Source: Camillea tinctor (lineage: Eukaryota > Ascomycota > Sordariomycetes > Xylariales > Xylariaceae). From it: DNA of 64,000 nucleotides. Below, piece after piece: positions 48,061 through 60,282 of the stretch. The stretch is from positions 62,001-126,000 of the forward strand of contig MU394097.1 in NCBI GenBank assembly GCA_022578605.1, written 5' to 3'. The number at the start of each line of letters is the position of its first letter. Position 1 is the stretch's first letter. Under the pieces are notes generated by a model, which saw only the letters and a list, made by a program, of their open reading frames with translations, was not told the origin of the DNA and did no database searches. The translations under genes were made by a program, and so were the position numbers.

Positions 48061-49190
48061 CACGCAGATGAGAAGAGAAGAGAAGAGAAGCGAGGAGAGG
48101 AGAGGGGATAGATACCTAGATATAAATCGTCGATATATCTACCTAGAATCCGCATCTCGAATCCACCCAAGTACCTAGCAGTAGTACACCAGACAGGTAC
48201 CTAACCTAACCTAGCTATGTAGTACGTGGTACCCCAGTCTCTCTACTCCATCTCCATCTCCATCCTCATATCGAAAAATACCCATCCCGTTGCCTCGTCG
48301 TTGCCCGTCATCAGCCCCATAAACATTGCCAAACCCAGGTTACGCATGTGCTCCGTACCCAGCTGTAATATAAGGCGGGAAGGGTGAAAGCCTTGACCCC
48401 CCCCCCTCCCCCCTCTCTTCCACCCCACACATATCCACCTAGGTAGCCCCCATATCCACTGCCACGCTACCTACCTGATCCGTACCCATCCACCATCCTC
48501 AATCTCCTATTCCGTCGTCTTCGAATTATTGAGACCGTACAAAAGTGCCGTTGTCGCCTAACCTACACTGATAAGTTGAGATCCCAGAAATCGAGATATC
48601 CCGGTCGGGAAGATGCGCTTTGAAACATTCCTTTCCTTTCGAGAGTGGACAAGTTTTTTTTTTTTTTTTTTCCCCTCCCAAACCGAGTTTACCCAAAGTC
48701 AAAAAGGGAACATCATGAATAAATAAAAATGAAATTGTGATAAGATTGATTATGCTATGAAAATTCCACGCCGTCTTATGTGTGAATATATCTGCCCCTG
48801 CATCAAGAAAAAAAAGAAAATAAAAAGAAAAGATGACGCCTCGGGTATCTGTTGTGCTAAACATTCCATCAAATAAAAAATCAACCACACCCCCCTCCCC
48901 CATTCCCATCCCCCAAAGAGAAATCCGGAAAGGAAGAAAAAAAAAGAAAAGCCCAAGGAAGAAAGGCGTGTTCTGTCTGTCTTATGCATGACGCGATGAG
49001 AACGAACGAAGAAATGTTTCGGGTTGTTCTTGGAAAACCCACCAACCCTAGAACACGTGTTGTAAGGATGTGCCGGCAACGCCTACACCTCCTCGGTTGG
49101 TTAGGCGAGTGAGAGCTTTACCGCCTCAAAAATGGCAGTCTTGAGGAAAGGGAGCAAGTGGGGTAAATTAGGGAGGTAAGGTTTCGAGAA

Positions 49191-51310
49191 TCACCACGCC
49201 GCCCTGCTGATGCGTTTCACCTCCTTCTGGTCCTTCTTCAGCAGCTCCGAGTACTCGCTCCGCCTGCGGATCAGGAAGGCGAGCGAGAGCATGTAGTCCG
49301 TGTCGTACTTGGCCGAGGACACGTGCATCAAGGGCTTGATCACCACGGCGGCCAGCCGCTCGGCCGTCATCTCGTTCTTGTCCGCCGCCTCCGCGACCTC
49401 GCCCCATAGGTTGAGCAGCAGCTTGAACAGGCTGCGGCTCGGGCCTCGCAGGCCGCCCAGCGCCTCCTCCCAGAAGTCGATGCACTGGTCGAGCCGGGTG
49501 CCGTGGGACCCCGAGAGCGTCGCTTGTCTGGACAGCGAGATCCAGCGCTTGGCGATGGTTTCCGATACCAGCGGCTTGGGCAGCTGCGAGAGGAAGAGCA
49601 GGATGAGGTCGGCGGCCTCGTACACGCCGAAGGGCTCCCAGTCGATATCTTCGCCGTACGTCGGAGCCTTGCTGAAAATATCCTTAAGCTTTGCTACCAG
49701 CAGTGGGTCTCCTGGCTCGGCGAAGACGCCGGGCGCTTCTACCCCTTCGTTCTTGATAAAAAAGCAGCACTTCTGCATACATAGAGGAAATTCCCGTCGC
49801 GACGAGCCTCCATTGCCGCTATGATGGGTCTTGGCTGTGCCCTTCGCTACTTGCATACTCTTCTGGAGTGACACGCCAAAGACCGAGTTGTCATTTGAGC
49901 CCTCTGGCTCCTCCAGCAACTCCGCATTCCACATAGGCATCTTCTTGAACGATACAGAAAGCCTGCGGCTACCTTTCCGTACCAAACTTGCCTGGATTAC
50001 AGGTGTTGACGGTCTCACGTCTGAGGAAATCGTCGAACTCGTCGATCGCGTGTGGGGTCTGTTCTCCACGATGACATCCTTTATAGGGCCAAAGAACTTT
50101 CCTAGCCCCTTTCTCGGTTTGGTTGAAGCTGCGCGGCCTACGGTTCGACTGTCAGAACTAATGCGAGTGACTACCCCATATGATTGGGTCGGAGAATTCG
50201 GCTGGGCTTCAAACGACGGTGAAGCCATTTTGCTTCGAGCGAGCTCCAGTCTCTTGGAATCTTTCGGGGGAGGCGTCGGAGCCCGGCTAGGACCTGCCTC
50301 CAAAATGGTCTCCATCACTTCGTCCATATACAAAACTTCGTCCGAGTTCTTGGCCAAAGCGTCCTTCAGTGTCTTAAATACGGGCTCAACGCTGATATCG
50401 ATCGCACTATCCGGCAAGTCTCCCACATAGGCCCCGAATAATTCCTTCTCGCCCATAAATGCGCCCTGGTCAATATATTGCTCCAGTTCTTCCCTTTCTC
50501 TTTCGGCTTCGTATTCATCCTCCTGTTCTCTCATGATCGTTTCCGCATAATTCTGAAGCGCGTTCATATAGTCGTGAAGCGTCGAGTCGGGCCTGTTTCT
50601 AAATTCTCCTGGCAGCCGCATGTGCAACTGCTGCATTTCCACTAGAATCCGAGACACGTCCTCCACAACATCAGCGTTATGCTGGTGTTTTTCGATGGTA
50701 TTTCTCTTGCTGGGTTCTACTTCGGAGGTCACATCCCGGATGGTAGTTCTGTAAACAGTAAGCATTATCCCTATCCAGCAATGCGCAGTACATACGCTCC
50801 AACCAGATCAAGTGCTACTCCTAGGATAGCTTTATGAGCCTCGAGTGTTGTTCGGACCCGCGCCGAATTCTTCCTCCCAGCTTCAAGCCATTGGATTCTT
50901 TTTTCCTGCTTAGGCAGGTCGGAATTATTCAGAGTCGCAAGCGACGCATCAAGCTCGTCTACGACATTGGAACAGTGCTCGACGACAGCAGGAGTCTGCT
51001 CGCCCAGCTCGGGAGGAAATAAAGCAGCATCCTCCTTCAGAAGATCTAGCACACCCTGAAGCGAGTGCAGCTCACGAGATACACCGTCGACATCGGCGCG
51101 GGCTTCACGAATCTCGCGCACAAAGCCATTGAGAATGAATAGGACCTTGGCAATCTTGCTGCCAAGGGTGATGCAATCCGTGGTAATGGTCCTTTGGATC
51201 ATCCAAGTCAGCGTCTCAGAAGCACGAAAAGGATGGGGATGAAGCCGGTCATCGTCGTTGTCATGTAGTATCAGATCTTGATCATGGGAGGACACGCACA
51301 GTGACTCCAT
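49191..51310 (-). CDS. RhoGAP-fold protein with STAND-type N-terminal domain, probably catalytically inactive
   Basis: The CDS joins 51310-50796 and 50748-49191 (690 aa); the 47-nt intron (GTATGT...ACAG) restores the frame as DLVGATTIRDV. Residues about 25-170 are all-helical (LGSKIAKVLFILNGFVREIREARADVDGVSRELHSLQGVLDLL split by a short turn) and resemble the fungal N-terminal domain of STAND proteins (PigL_N type). Residues about 486-671 match RhoGAP: FPLCMQKCCFFIKNEGVEAPGVF, then LLFLSQLPKPLV and MTAERLAAVVIKPLM. The canonical GIFR arginine finger reads GVFA (Ala515), and the usual Asn of NLA is Arg636 (ERLAAV). Both residues assist GTP hydrolysis in active RhoGAPs. The protein is therefore more likely a Rho-family binding or scaffolding protein than a GAP. 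Confidence 0.85.
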
Positions 51311-54300
51311 GGTATGATATGTTGTTGTAGGGTGCTTGGGCTGGCGTCACCCACAGCCAAAACAACCAAACCAGGGGAGTTCCTCGTTTCTTTCTTATCT
51401 ACCGGCCGGAGAGACGGTGCATGTATATAGGAAAAACGGATTGAGCTCATTTAAAGCAAACAGCTGTGACGGGAAGTAGAGGTAGGGGTGGGATGAGTGT
51501 GTGGGGAGGGGGGGGGGGAAGGGGAGGGAGGGTATAATACGGTAAAAAGAGATATATGGCTTACATTGGGATGACAGAGGTCCGGATGATTAAAAGCAAG
51601 ATACGGTGTGAAAAAGGAATATATAGGACGGGATCTTATTATTGAGGATTTCCGAACGGGATTGCTTGTTAATGGGATGGAGGGGGGGCGAGAGAGGAGG
51701 AAGGGATCTCAGGGAGGGATCTTAGAGAGGGTTAGGGAGGGAAAGAGATACGAAACAGGTCGTTTGAGAGCCACGGTACCCTAGTATACCTATTAGAGTA
51801 GTGTACTAAGAGGGCAAGTCGCACAAAGTCGCGGATTGGCGTTGGCAGTCGTCACCAGACCGCACAGACCAGCGCTAAGGTGAGAAGCTGGATACAAAAG
51901 TTTACGTAGCGTACAAGGGACCAGCAAGTGATAAACTTTCAAATCCGTCTTGGTCTCGGGTCCAGTAGGGTTGATGAGGTATGAATTGTTGTTACCTAAC
52001 GTTACCAGTTAAGTTCCTAGCCTAAGGACCGTGCTATTCATATTAGTGATTGGTAAACGGATGTAGTGGAAGGGTAAAAAGAAGTAAACAGGAATACTAT
52101 TGTAAATATAGTGTATAAGGTGGTACACTAGCTAAGGTACGGTACTTAATATATATAGTACCTACAGTAGGTAGCTATCCACCAAGGTAAGATAGGTAGG
52201 TGTTAGATGGTGGTAGACGTACCTAGTTGAGTTGTGATACTGTAAGTGCAAGGGTTTCGCGATCCATGTACCCAGTTCCTTAACACAGCTATATGTCTCC
52301 AGACAAGCGGAGGTCCAATCGGTGGTTTAATAGAGAGAGATAAACGGTGTGGGACGGTGACCTGTTTAGGATGATATGCGCCTGAGAAGTGTAGAGTAAA
52401 AAAAGGGAAAATAAAGAAAAGAAAAGAAAAGATCTTCTGATCTTCTGATCTGCGGTCTCGTCTTTTTTTTTCCTTTGACTGGTAGATTACGTATGTACGA
52501 CTAGACAGGTAACCTTATGTACTAAGCTTATAGCTAAGCAATTGTAGGAACAATCGTAGTAGCTTTCTTTTTAGTACCAAGATCAATTCAATAGTTGCCG
52601 ATTAGCTAGAAGCAAAAGACAGAGAACTATGCATCGTTACGGATAGATCGTCCACATAGAGCATGGTCTATAAGCTGAAAGAAAAGAGGGAAAAAAAAGA
52701 ATGGAGAATAAAAAAAATTAGGAAAGCGATGATAAAATCGACGTGGGACGGAGACAACGATTGCGACTTAAAAATTGGGTCTCTTTAGCGGGAACACACC
52801 AAATCTCGCGCGCTCTCTCCTTTGTAACATGGAAGATGCACGATAAAGTGGAACTCCTAACCCCACTGTGCAGGTCGCTGTTGCTGCAACCCACCTTGCA
52901 GCCATTTACATATGCAGAGCTACATCAAACTAGCAATTCGGTCAGTAATAGAAAATACTTTTATTAGACTGTGCTAGAGATCATGAAGAATTGTCAATAA
53001 GCAGAAGCAGGCTGGGCGGGGTCCAAACCCGGGTTTATTTCATAGACAAGGACGGATAACTAAAACCGAGCATGTGATTGGAAGATCCACCGTAGTGGCT
53101 ACTCAAGACGGGTTTCCAAGCCCCGAAAAGCTTATATCTAGCGCTAAGTTCATATCGAAGCCCCGGTCTACTCCCGCTTTGGTGGCGTTAAATGATCTGT
53201 GCCATGCTGGTTTGTTTGAGACAGAGCTGTGAAAGAAATTACTATATCCAGTACAATGCTCGCCGAGAGATTGTATGTACCTATTGTACGTATGTACATA
53301 GTTGCACTATAAGAGGGCTTTTCGTGATAGTTGCTGTAGTTCTGTGCTATTATAGTATATCAGCCTACTGCTATCTTACTTCTATTTCTATTTCTAGTGT
53401 TAATATATATAAGGTGTGTGACACGGCATATGCACCAATCAGCTTACAGAACGAGAGAACGAGCCTGCTTCTACACACTACCTATAACGGGATATTGAAT
53501 GAAAATAAACAGTGAAACATCCCCCAAGATTTCCTCATAATATGGGAATTTATGCAAACCTGATACTACCATAATACCGAGAAATAAGCAACTGCAAATA
53601 TACTGTGATAACCGAGGCATAGTCTTCCGTATAGATAGCAATGCCAAAAAGGTAATACCGTATAAGTAAACATTTTGCTTTCTCAGCAGCGAAGGGGAGC
53701 GAGAGAGGATCCTATCAAGCTTTTATCCCCACTACTTGTTAGACCGTTGGCTAGCTTAGATATTCATGTAAGAATCGTATGAGGGCCCCTCTTCACTCTC
53801 GGAGCAGAAGACTAAATGATTTTTTTTTTCTCTAGATGGATCAAGGGGTAAAAGGAGAAGAACGGATAAGGAAAATGTTGAAGGAGTGAGTAAGGGAAAG
53901 AAACTACATAAGTAAAAGAATAAGACAAAAAGGACATCCTAGTTGAATGTCTGTTTACTTAAGTAGTTACCTAGGTACTCATCTTGAAATCGGCAGTTTA
54001 AAAGACTAATAGAGCCCGCATTAGGTAATGCATATGTAAGTTGATTTCCATACCACCAGCCAAGCTAGCTATCTACTAGGTTACTTAGTACTTCTAGAGC
54101 TAAGTTATCTTAACCTTACACTACTCCGTGCTCCGTACAATACAACTAGGGCAACAAATAGTAGGACCACTTGAAGATACGCGACCTGATTTTACAACAA
54201 CAATTATACACGCATTCTTTCTTCCTCCCGATCTGTCTTTTCTAGGCCCAGTAAAAAAAGAGGAAAAGAAGCAAAAAAAGAGAGATTTGGCCGGCCAGTC

Positions 54301-57300
54301 GACCGAGATCGAATGTTTCAATTGCTACGACATAACCTACCTAAGGCATGCAACCAATGGTTACTTTACCTACCTAGGTACCTGGTATTAACGAATATAC
54401 GGGGGTTTTCTTGTATTGTATATGCATACATATCCATCAAGTAAAACAGACCACCTGACAAAAAGCAATACGTTTACTTACCTAGGTAAGTTCTTCAGCC
54501 TTTCCCCCGGTCCAAGTTCCATGAACACCAAATGCCAAGCGACCTACTTCAACGTGTCTGGGTTAGGAACTAATTTACGTTGCAACACTTTTCTGCTTCG
54601 TAGTTTCGGATATCGCTATTTAGTGTAGGGGCCAGGCATTGACGAAACGGGACGGTTTAAAAACGAGACGGTTTAAAAACGAGACGGAAGAATATAACCT
54701 ACTACTTACAACTTGTATAAGTCCGCTTACCTATCGCGGGCTCAACATTATTAATAGACTAGGTTAGTAACGGGTAGACTCTGCATTAGATCCATCCAGT
54801 GAGTGGTTTTTTCTCTTCTTTTTCCTTTTTTTCCCAACTTCATCCGTTAAAGAAATGCATGTACACAAGGGAGGGAAATGAGTGGCCTACCTAGTGTTAG
54901 CAAGGTTCAACAACGTCCCGGGGGAGGTTTTGGGAATTTCTGGGGGGCCGCAAGATTTCAGGCTTTCGTACGTAGCAGCATACATGCCATATCCGCGTGG
55001 AACCTCTATCGAACGACAAGACAGCCAAACGGGAAGAGAGAAAGAAACATAGAAGAAAGACTTTCGGGATGGCCGAAGGAAGCTTTTGCCATGATGAATT
55101 ACTACCCGGCTGACTAGGACAGAGACAGCTTGCTTTTCTTGTCAAAGTAGAGGTAGGTTCATAATTCAAATTCTCGATCCTTTCTATGTACGCAACCAAC
55201 ATGTCGCGTTAAAGAGAAAAAAAAAAGGACAAGGCTAGGTTCACACGGGGCGGAGAGGACCCGCTGCTCGCTCGTTCGCTCTGGCTTACCTTGCATAAGA
55301 AATGCGGTTGAAAAAAGGCTTGAGGGAATGATGATGCCGCCATCTCTCCCACATGACCATCGTATCTCGACTTGGCGACTTGGGGGTGGTGAAAGCCTGC
55401 ATATATACATACATAACCTATGTAGGTAGCTTCTCTTCCCAAATCCTGATCTGTTGTTCGTGGCCCCCAAGCCCCAGGGGTACACGGCATATGAACCTAT
55501 TTAGTTCGATGAAGTTAGGTTTTCCTCTTGGCTTGACATAAGGATTTATCTCGCTCAAAAAAGAGGTCCTAGGTATGTATTGCCGGCACTTGAGAGATTA
55601 CGCTGTCTTAAGGTGAGACATTCGGTGGTGAGCTTTTCATCTCACCTCGATTTTAATTCGTTCTCTATGCATATATGCATACATACTATATACACTACCA
55701 CTATTTCTTTTCTTTTCTTGTCTTTTGCGACTCGGTTAACATCCCCGAGATTTCCGCTGGATTGCAAAGGAGACAGAAACGACCGATCGCAAAACCAATA
55801 ATGATGTTCTCATGCGAGCTATGATTTCATCCTTCCTTCGTGGCGCCGCCACTGGGGTTTCGAAATCGCTGTCTGCCTTCCTGACTTACAATGCGATGCA
55901 TCCGTATTTTCTACCCTTCCGTTTTAACCTAACCTAGATCATCGTCATCTTTGGTTGTGTCTGAGAGAGGTGGATTCGGACCCCCTATGATCGACGTAGC
56001 TTTGCTACCTTAGGTAAGTTACCTGCATACTGCTCAGGGTAGGTAGCTCGTTACGTCTTCGTACCTAGGTTAATATATTTTTTATTGTAATCTATCTTAC
56101 TTGGGATTTGCAAATCTGGGGTTTCTCGCGCGCGGACGTTGCGATTCCCACTCATATAGAGGACATATAGGTAGGTATATCCCGTGCGGGCGGACGTGCA
56201 GACGCACGCACGATCGATGGGCGCTCTCGGGCCTCTTTCAATAGCAATCTACCTAGTGCACATACCAAATCTACCGATATGTATAACACTCGCATATACA
56301 TATATGGACGGACACTATTTAAATACACAGAGTAATGGCTGCTGCGGGCACGCGGGATTTAGAGGCTGGTCCCGTTTTCCCTCAATAAATCACCACCCCC
56401 CCCAAAAGGCGTAGGTAAGTTGTGATCGGAGGCTTCTCCATAGCGCATCTACACGACGCTACCTACCCCTGATCTGCTCGCTTGGCGGGGCCGTGCAAAG
56501 CATGGAATAGCGTTGCAGTAGAACCGTCCGTTCGCAGGGATCGCTACGCGCCGGGAGTGTCAGGTTGGGTTGGGTTGTGGTGTTCATCGCACAAAACTGC
56601 ATCATCGTCGTCGTCGTCTTCCCTCTTCGCCTGTATGCGTATTTAGGATTCCTGTCTTAAGACGATCCTGTTATACGTATTACACTATTCTACCCACCCC
56701 CAAACCTCATGGCCCGCCAACGTACATGACGAAACGTGACGAGCACACGCTCTGCGCCGCATTTCGACAATGTGAGGTGGGGGTTATGAGAGAGACGAGG
56801 GGGCAAGCAGACGAGGCGAGGCGGGTATGGACCGGCTGAAAAGAGAAAAGCATAGAGATGGCGTGCAAGTTGCTTCTTTAGGTAGGGGGTCTGGCAAGCT
56901 CCTCGCTCGAAATCTTGGTAGCGCAGCTACACTAATGTTTCAGAGGACTACCGATCACATTCAACAGTTCTCTATATTACGACATCACAGCTCTCTTGTT
57001 AATGTCCACGTATAGCAGGCAATATAAGGCAGTACGTATACTATATATAGCTTATCACCGTGAAGCCGTTATGCGTGTCACCTTGATTATCAGCCGCAGA
57101 CCGGTAGGTCTGCCACTTGGACCTCTTCGCAGCCCGATACATGAATTACGTACATGCAGAGAGTCATGTTCGGCCTGGACTCCCGTATGCCCGTCGGACA
57201 TCAAGAGTCACGGCCCGGAGTTAGGACCGAGTATGTGCCTTATCGTGCGAGTAATAGGAGGTGAATCGTTCATGGAGGCGGTTAGAACATCCCCTTACAG

Positions 57301-58652
57301 CTTGACGTGCTCTTTTCCCCTAGTCATACAATATACCTAAATTTACTTTTGGATCGTGGTAGGTTAACTACATAATCTGTATTTTGTCAAACCTTGCATT
57401 GGCCAATTAATACTGCCCTTCTCGGTTGTTGCAGTGGCGGCGGCCATCGCAGCCTCGCCCCCTAACCCCCCTCTCCATCTGTAGTCTCACATAACACCAA
57501 CTACGGTTTTGCCTGCATAAGGCTAACTGCCCTTACGTGCATCTATTTTTCGTAGTTCATGCAGTGTAATGCCCGTCATGGGTGCAATGTTCTGCTGTCG
57601 GCTCTCGCTAGCGGACAAACCCTCTCACTCACCTCGCGGTTTGCTGGTCAGAGCCTCGACCGATGAGGCGATGCAGGTGAGAGTGTATAATTATATACCC
57701 CTGAGTTGAGAACTGCACAACTGCCGTATGTTGAACCAGTAAGTGGGAAAGAAGGAAGGGAGGGATGAAAAATGCTGTCAAACACCCCGCTCACTCGTCA
57801 GACTATATGTATTAACTGTCGTAAGAAGCAGGTAGTTAGTAAGAGCCAACACTTCTAAGGGAGTCTCTGTGCCCGGTCGCACGGGGCTAGGCCGGCCGGG
57901 TGATGACGGTTATGCGGGATACGCTGACACGGGGGGTTACGAAGACATCCTGCCGCACCGGTGGCCCATAGATGTGATCTGGCTTTCACCGGCTTAACTT
58001 TTTTTGAACGCCATGAACGTAGCAAACCTTAGTTTTTCGCTGCCAGGTTTTGGGGTTTGTCCGTAGAGTGTGGTTTTGCTGTTGCACATTGGTCATAAGC
58101 CCCTCCTCGCCAGCATTCGCATGTGAAGAAAATTGATGAGAAATGGTCAGTCACATGGAAGCCATTTACATACGCAGAGAAGCAAACGTGGCGCCGAAAA
58201 CCTGGAAGCAGGTCTGTTGGTCACGGTCAATGTCCTGCATGCATCTTGGAAATACCTGCGTCTGACCTGGGAGGGTTGGTTCTGAACGTCTCAAAACTTC
58301 TTTGTTACGATAGATCTAATGCGCTTATGTTTGCCAACCCTCATGGGCATTTATGCGAACCTTGGTTTATGGACGGATGAAAATATGATATGCAATGTGC
58401 TCTCTTCTTCCCTTTTGGTCGTGCTACATAGTTCTTTGTTCTACTTATTGACATGTGTGGAACATAACGTATAAACGATATTACCTCCCAGCCTTCATAT
58501 TTACAACGCATCGTTCGGCAAATTCTTTTCAGATTCCCGTCGGTCTAGGCCCGACCCCGTGAATCTATCCTACATACTACTCCTACTACCTATGTTAAAA
58601 TAATTACGTCTTGTGAGAATTCCGAAATTGCCACAACTGTTGACTCAATATC

Positions 58653-58684
<32 letters not shown>

Positions 58685-58867
58685 TTCAGATCATAACCTA
58701 TCAAAAGGGAGGCGGAGAGGTGAACACGGCTGACGGGTAAGACCCCTGTACGCGTATGCTATATGATAGGACTAAGGATAACTTGGTAGGAATAGATGCG
58801 GTGACCCAGCTAGGTATGTGGTCCATTCTCATCCTAGGTACCGCCAACCAACTAACCTACCTAAACT
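51311..58867. other. 7.5-kb gene-free intergenic region
   Basis: I found no supported gene. ORFs are short (most under 90 codons) and unlike known proteins. The region carries a 16-bp tandem unit GAGACGGTTTAAAAAC (54649-54687), A29 at 58653-58681 and several CCTAGG palindromes (53967, 54370, 54478, 56061, 58833). It ends at the transposon's target-site duplication. Confidence 0.55.
54649..54687. repeat. Short tandem repeat, 16-bp unit
   Basis: About 2.5 copies of GAGACGGTTTAAAAAC occur, the first beginning GGGACGG. The repeat is outside any gene. Confidence 0.8.
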
Positions 58868-58869
58868 TA

Positions 58870-58895
58870 CGTTGCAAAAATCTTTGTGCATAACC
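58870..58895 (+). repeat. Left terminal inverted repeat
   Basis: It reads CGTTGCAAAAATCTTTGTGC followed by ATAACC. Against the reverse complement of the right end it differs at three positions, all A/G transitions. Confidence 0.88.
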
Positions 58896-58975
58896 CACTT
58901 ACACGTCGCGTTTTGCGTAAATTAAATATTTCCTCAAACCTACCTACTAACTTTAACTTTACAAAACACAACGAA

Positions 58976-59272
58976 ATGTTAACTTCTAAAAAAAAACTCG
59001 CAAAAGCCATTAATAGCAAAAAACGCGGTAAATAGCTATTATCTTTAAAGACTCGTGCGTGCATCGTAGCGCAGGCATTAAGCGAAAAAAGTTATAACGA
59101 CCTTGCTGCGCGATATAAATGTTACCGCAACACCATCGCAAATACCATCGCGCGTTATTATAACACAAATAACTTTACTTTTAAACTTCGTATAAGCTGC
59201 AAACTTATATTAAACAATAAAAAAAAGCAAGTAGTTTTTAAAATAGTTCGCAAAACGCTAAAAATCCACTAA
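58976..59272 (+). pseudogene. Remnant of a Tc1/mariner transposase N-terminus
   Basis: Translated from 58976, the frame reads MLTSKKKLAKAINSKKRGK, a TAG stop, then LLSLKTRACIVAQALSEK, and continues SYNDLAARYKCYRNTIANTI and NNFTFKLRISCKLILNNKKK before a TAA. The helix-turn-helix phase (LAARYKCYRNTIANTI) and the segment resembling the family's PRSGRPK linker, then IVRKTLKIH, fit the DNA-binding half of Tc1/mariner transposases. The catalytic DDE half lies in the AT-degraded part and is unreadable. Confidence 0.75.
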
Positions 59273-60254
59273 AATTTACTTTAAAAAAAAGTAAAAAGCT
59301 GCTTAAACAAATCCGTTTTTCATGTAACACTATGCCGGCTTCTCCGCTCATTTTATTTATTACATTAACGCTTTATAAAGCAAATTTTTTTATTAAAAAA
59401 AGCTATACTTAAAAAAAATTAATTTTAACAAAATTAGTAAAAAAAAAAGTTAAAAATAACTAAAGTATATAAATTTAAAGTTGCGTATAAGTTAAAACTA
59501 ATATAAAAGATTTAAAGATATTTTTTCTAATAAATCTACCGTTATATTTAACACTTTTAATTTTACAAAATAAATTTAGCGTTTTTTTAGCAAAAAATTT
59601 TAACGTAAAATAGTTAATATTATAAGCTATAAAAAGCTAAACATCGCGTTAATAGTTTAAAAAGCTATTTAATTAAATAAAAGGTCAGATTTAGTTATTA
59701 TAAAAAAAAATTTCGATTTTATAAAAAATAAGTATATATTTTAAAGTTATATATAAGCCTTAAAAAAAACCTTACTTTTAATATATACTTTAAGCATTTT
59801 TTTTTAGCAAAACAACGCAAAAATACATAAATTTTAGCAATTAAAAAAATAGTTTAAAAGGCATGAAATTTAAGTTATTAATTAGCTTACTTATAGCTTT
59901 AATATAAATCTTATTAAACACGTATAAAAAGCAATAAAAAGCTTATTATATAAAATACATTTAAAGGTTTATTTGCTAAAAAATAATAAGGCAAATAAAG
60001 CAACATTAGCTTAATAAATTTAAAAAGCATAAATAACAATTCCTTAAAGCTTTATAAACAACTTAATCTTTAATATGCCACGAAAACTAAAAGCATTACG
60101 CAAAGTAAAAAGCTAATATACTAAGTACTAATCTCGCAAAAAAAAGCTTTTAAACTATGTAATTTATTTATTATTTAAATTAAAATTAAATTTATTACAA
60201 TTATTTGAAATAAGAGCTTTAAAGTGGTTGAAATGGCTATATGTGGTTTTTGTA

Positions 60255-60280
60255 GGTCATGTACAAAGACTTTTGCAACG
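60255..60280 (-). repeat. Right terminal inverted repeat
   Basis: The reverse complement reads CGTTGCAAAAGTCTTTGTAC followed by ATGACC, pairing with the left repeat. The flanking TA completes the target duplication. Confidence 0.88.
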
Positions 60281-60282
60281 TA

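Larger units (their letters stand above)
43116..49190. other. 6-kb gene-free intergenic region with a second gap
   Basis: This lies between the FHA-gene promoter and the 3' end of the RhoGAP-like gene. Simple repeats are dense: (GA)10 at 43591-43610, A25 at 44628-44652, (AGACCC)n-like at 44880-44906, (CAAACCT)3 at 45501-45527, (GTGTC)n at 47022-47044, (AT)10 at 47535-47555 and T19 at 48653-48671. Several CCTAGG palindromes lie at 44461-44492 and 44691-44706. No protein family is recognisable. Confidence 0.55.
58868..60282 (+). mobile_element. RIP-degraded Tc1/mariner transposon
   Basis: The element spans 58870-60280 (1411 bp) and is flanked by TA on both sides (58868-58869, 60281-60282), the target duplication of Tc1/mariner elements. 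Its terminal inverted repeats agree over 26 bp except for three transitions. The interior becomes extremely AT-rich (long runs of A and T from about 59280 to 60200), with almost no intact codon series, as expected after repeat-induced C-to-T mutation. The 5' part still encodes a recognisable transposase N-terminus. It is dead and non-autonomous. Confidence 0.88.

Noticed and set aside
47515..48178. Long Gly- and Pro-rich ORFs across the second gap
   Set aside because: Same artefact: G/C homopolymer and N.
52743..58380. Near-identical 19-mer GCCATTTACATAYGCAGAG at about 52908 and 58162, both translating to PFTYAE
   Set aside because: With one mismatch in 19 bases, a pair like this is expected roughly by chance in 64 kb, and the flanks show no similarity.
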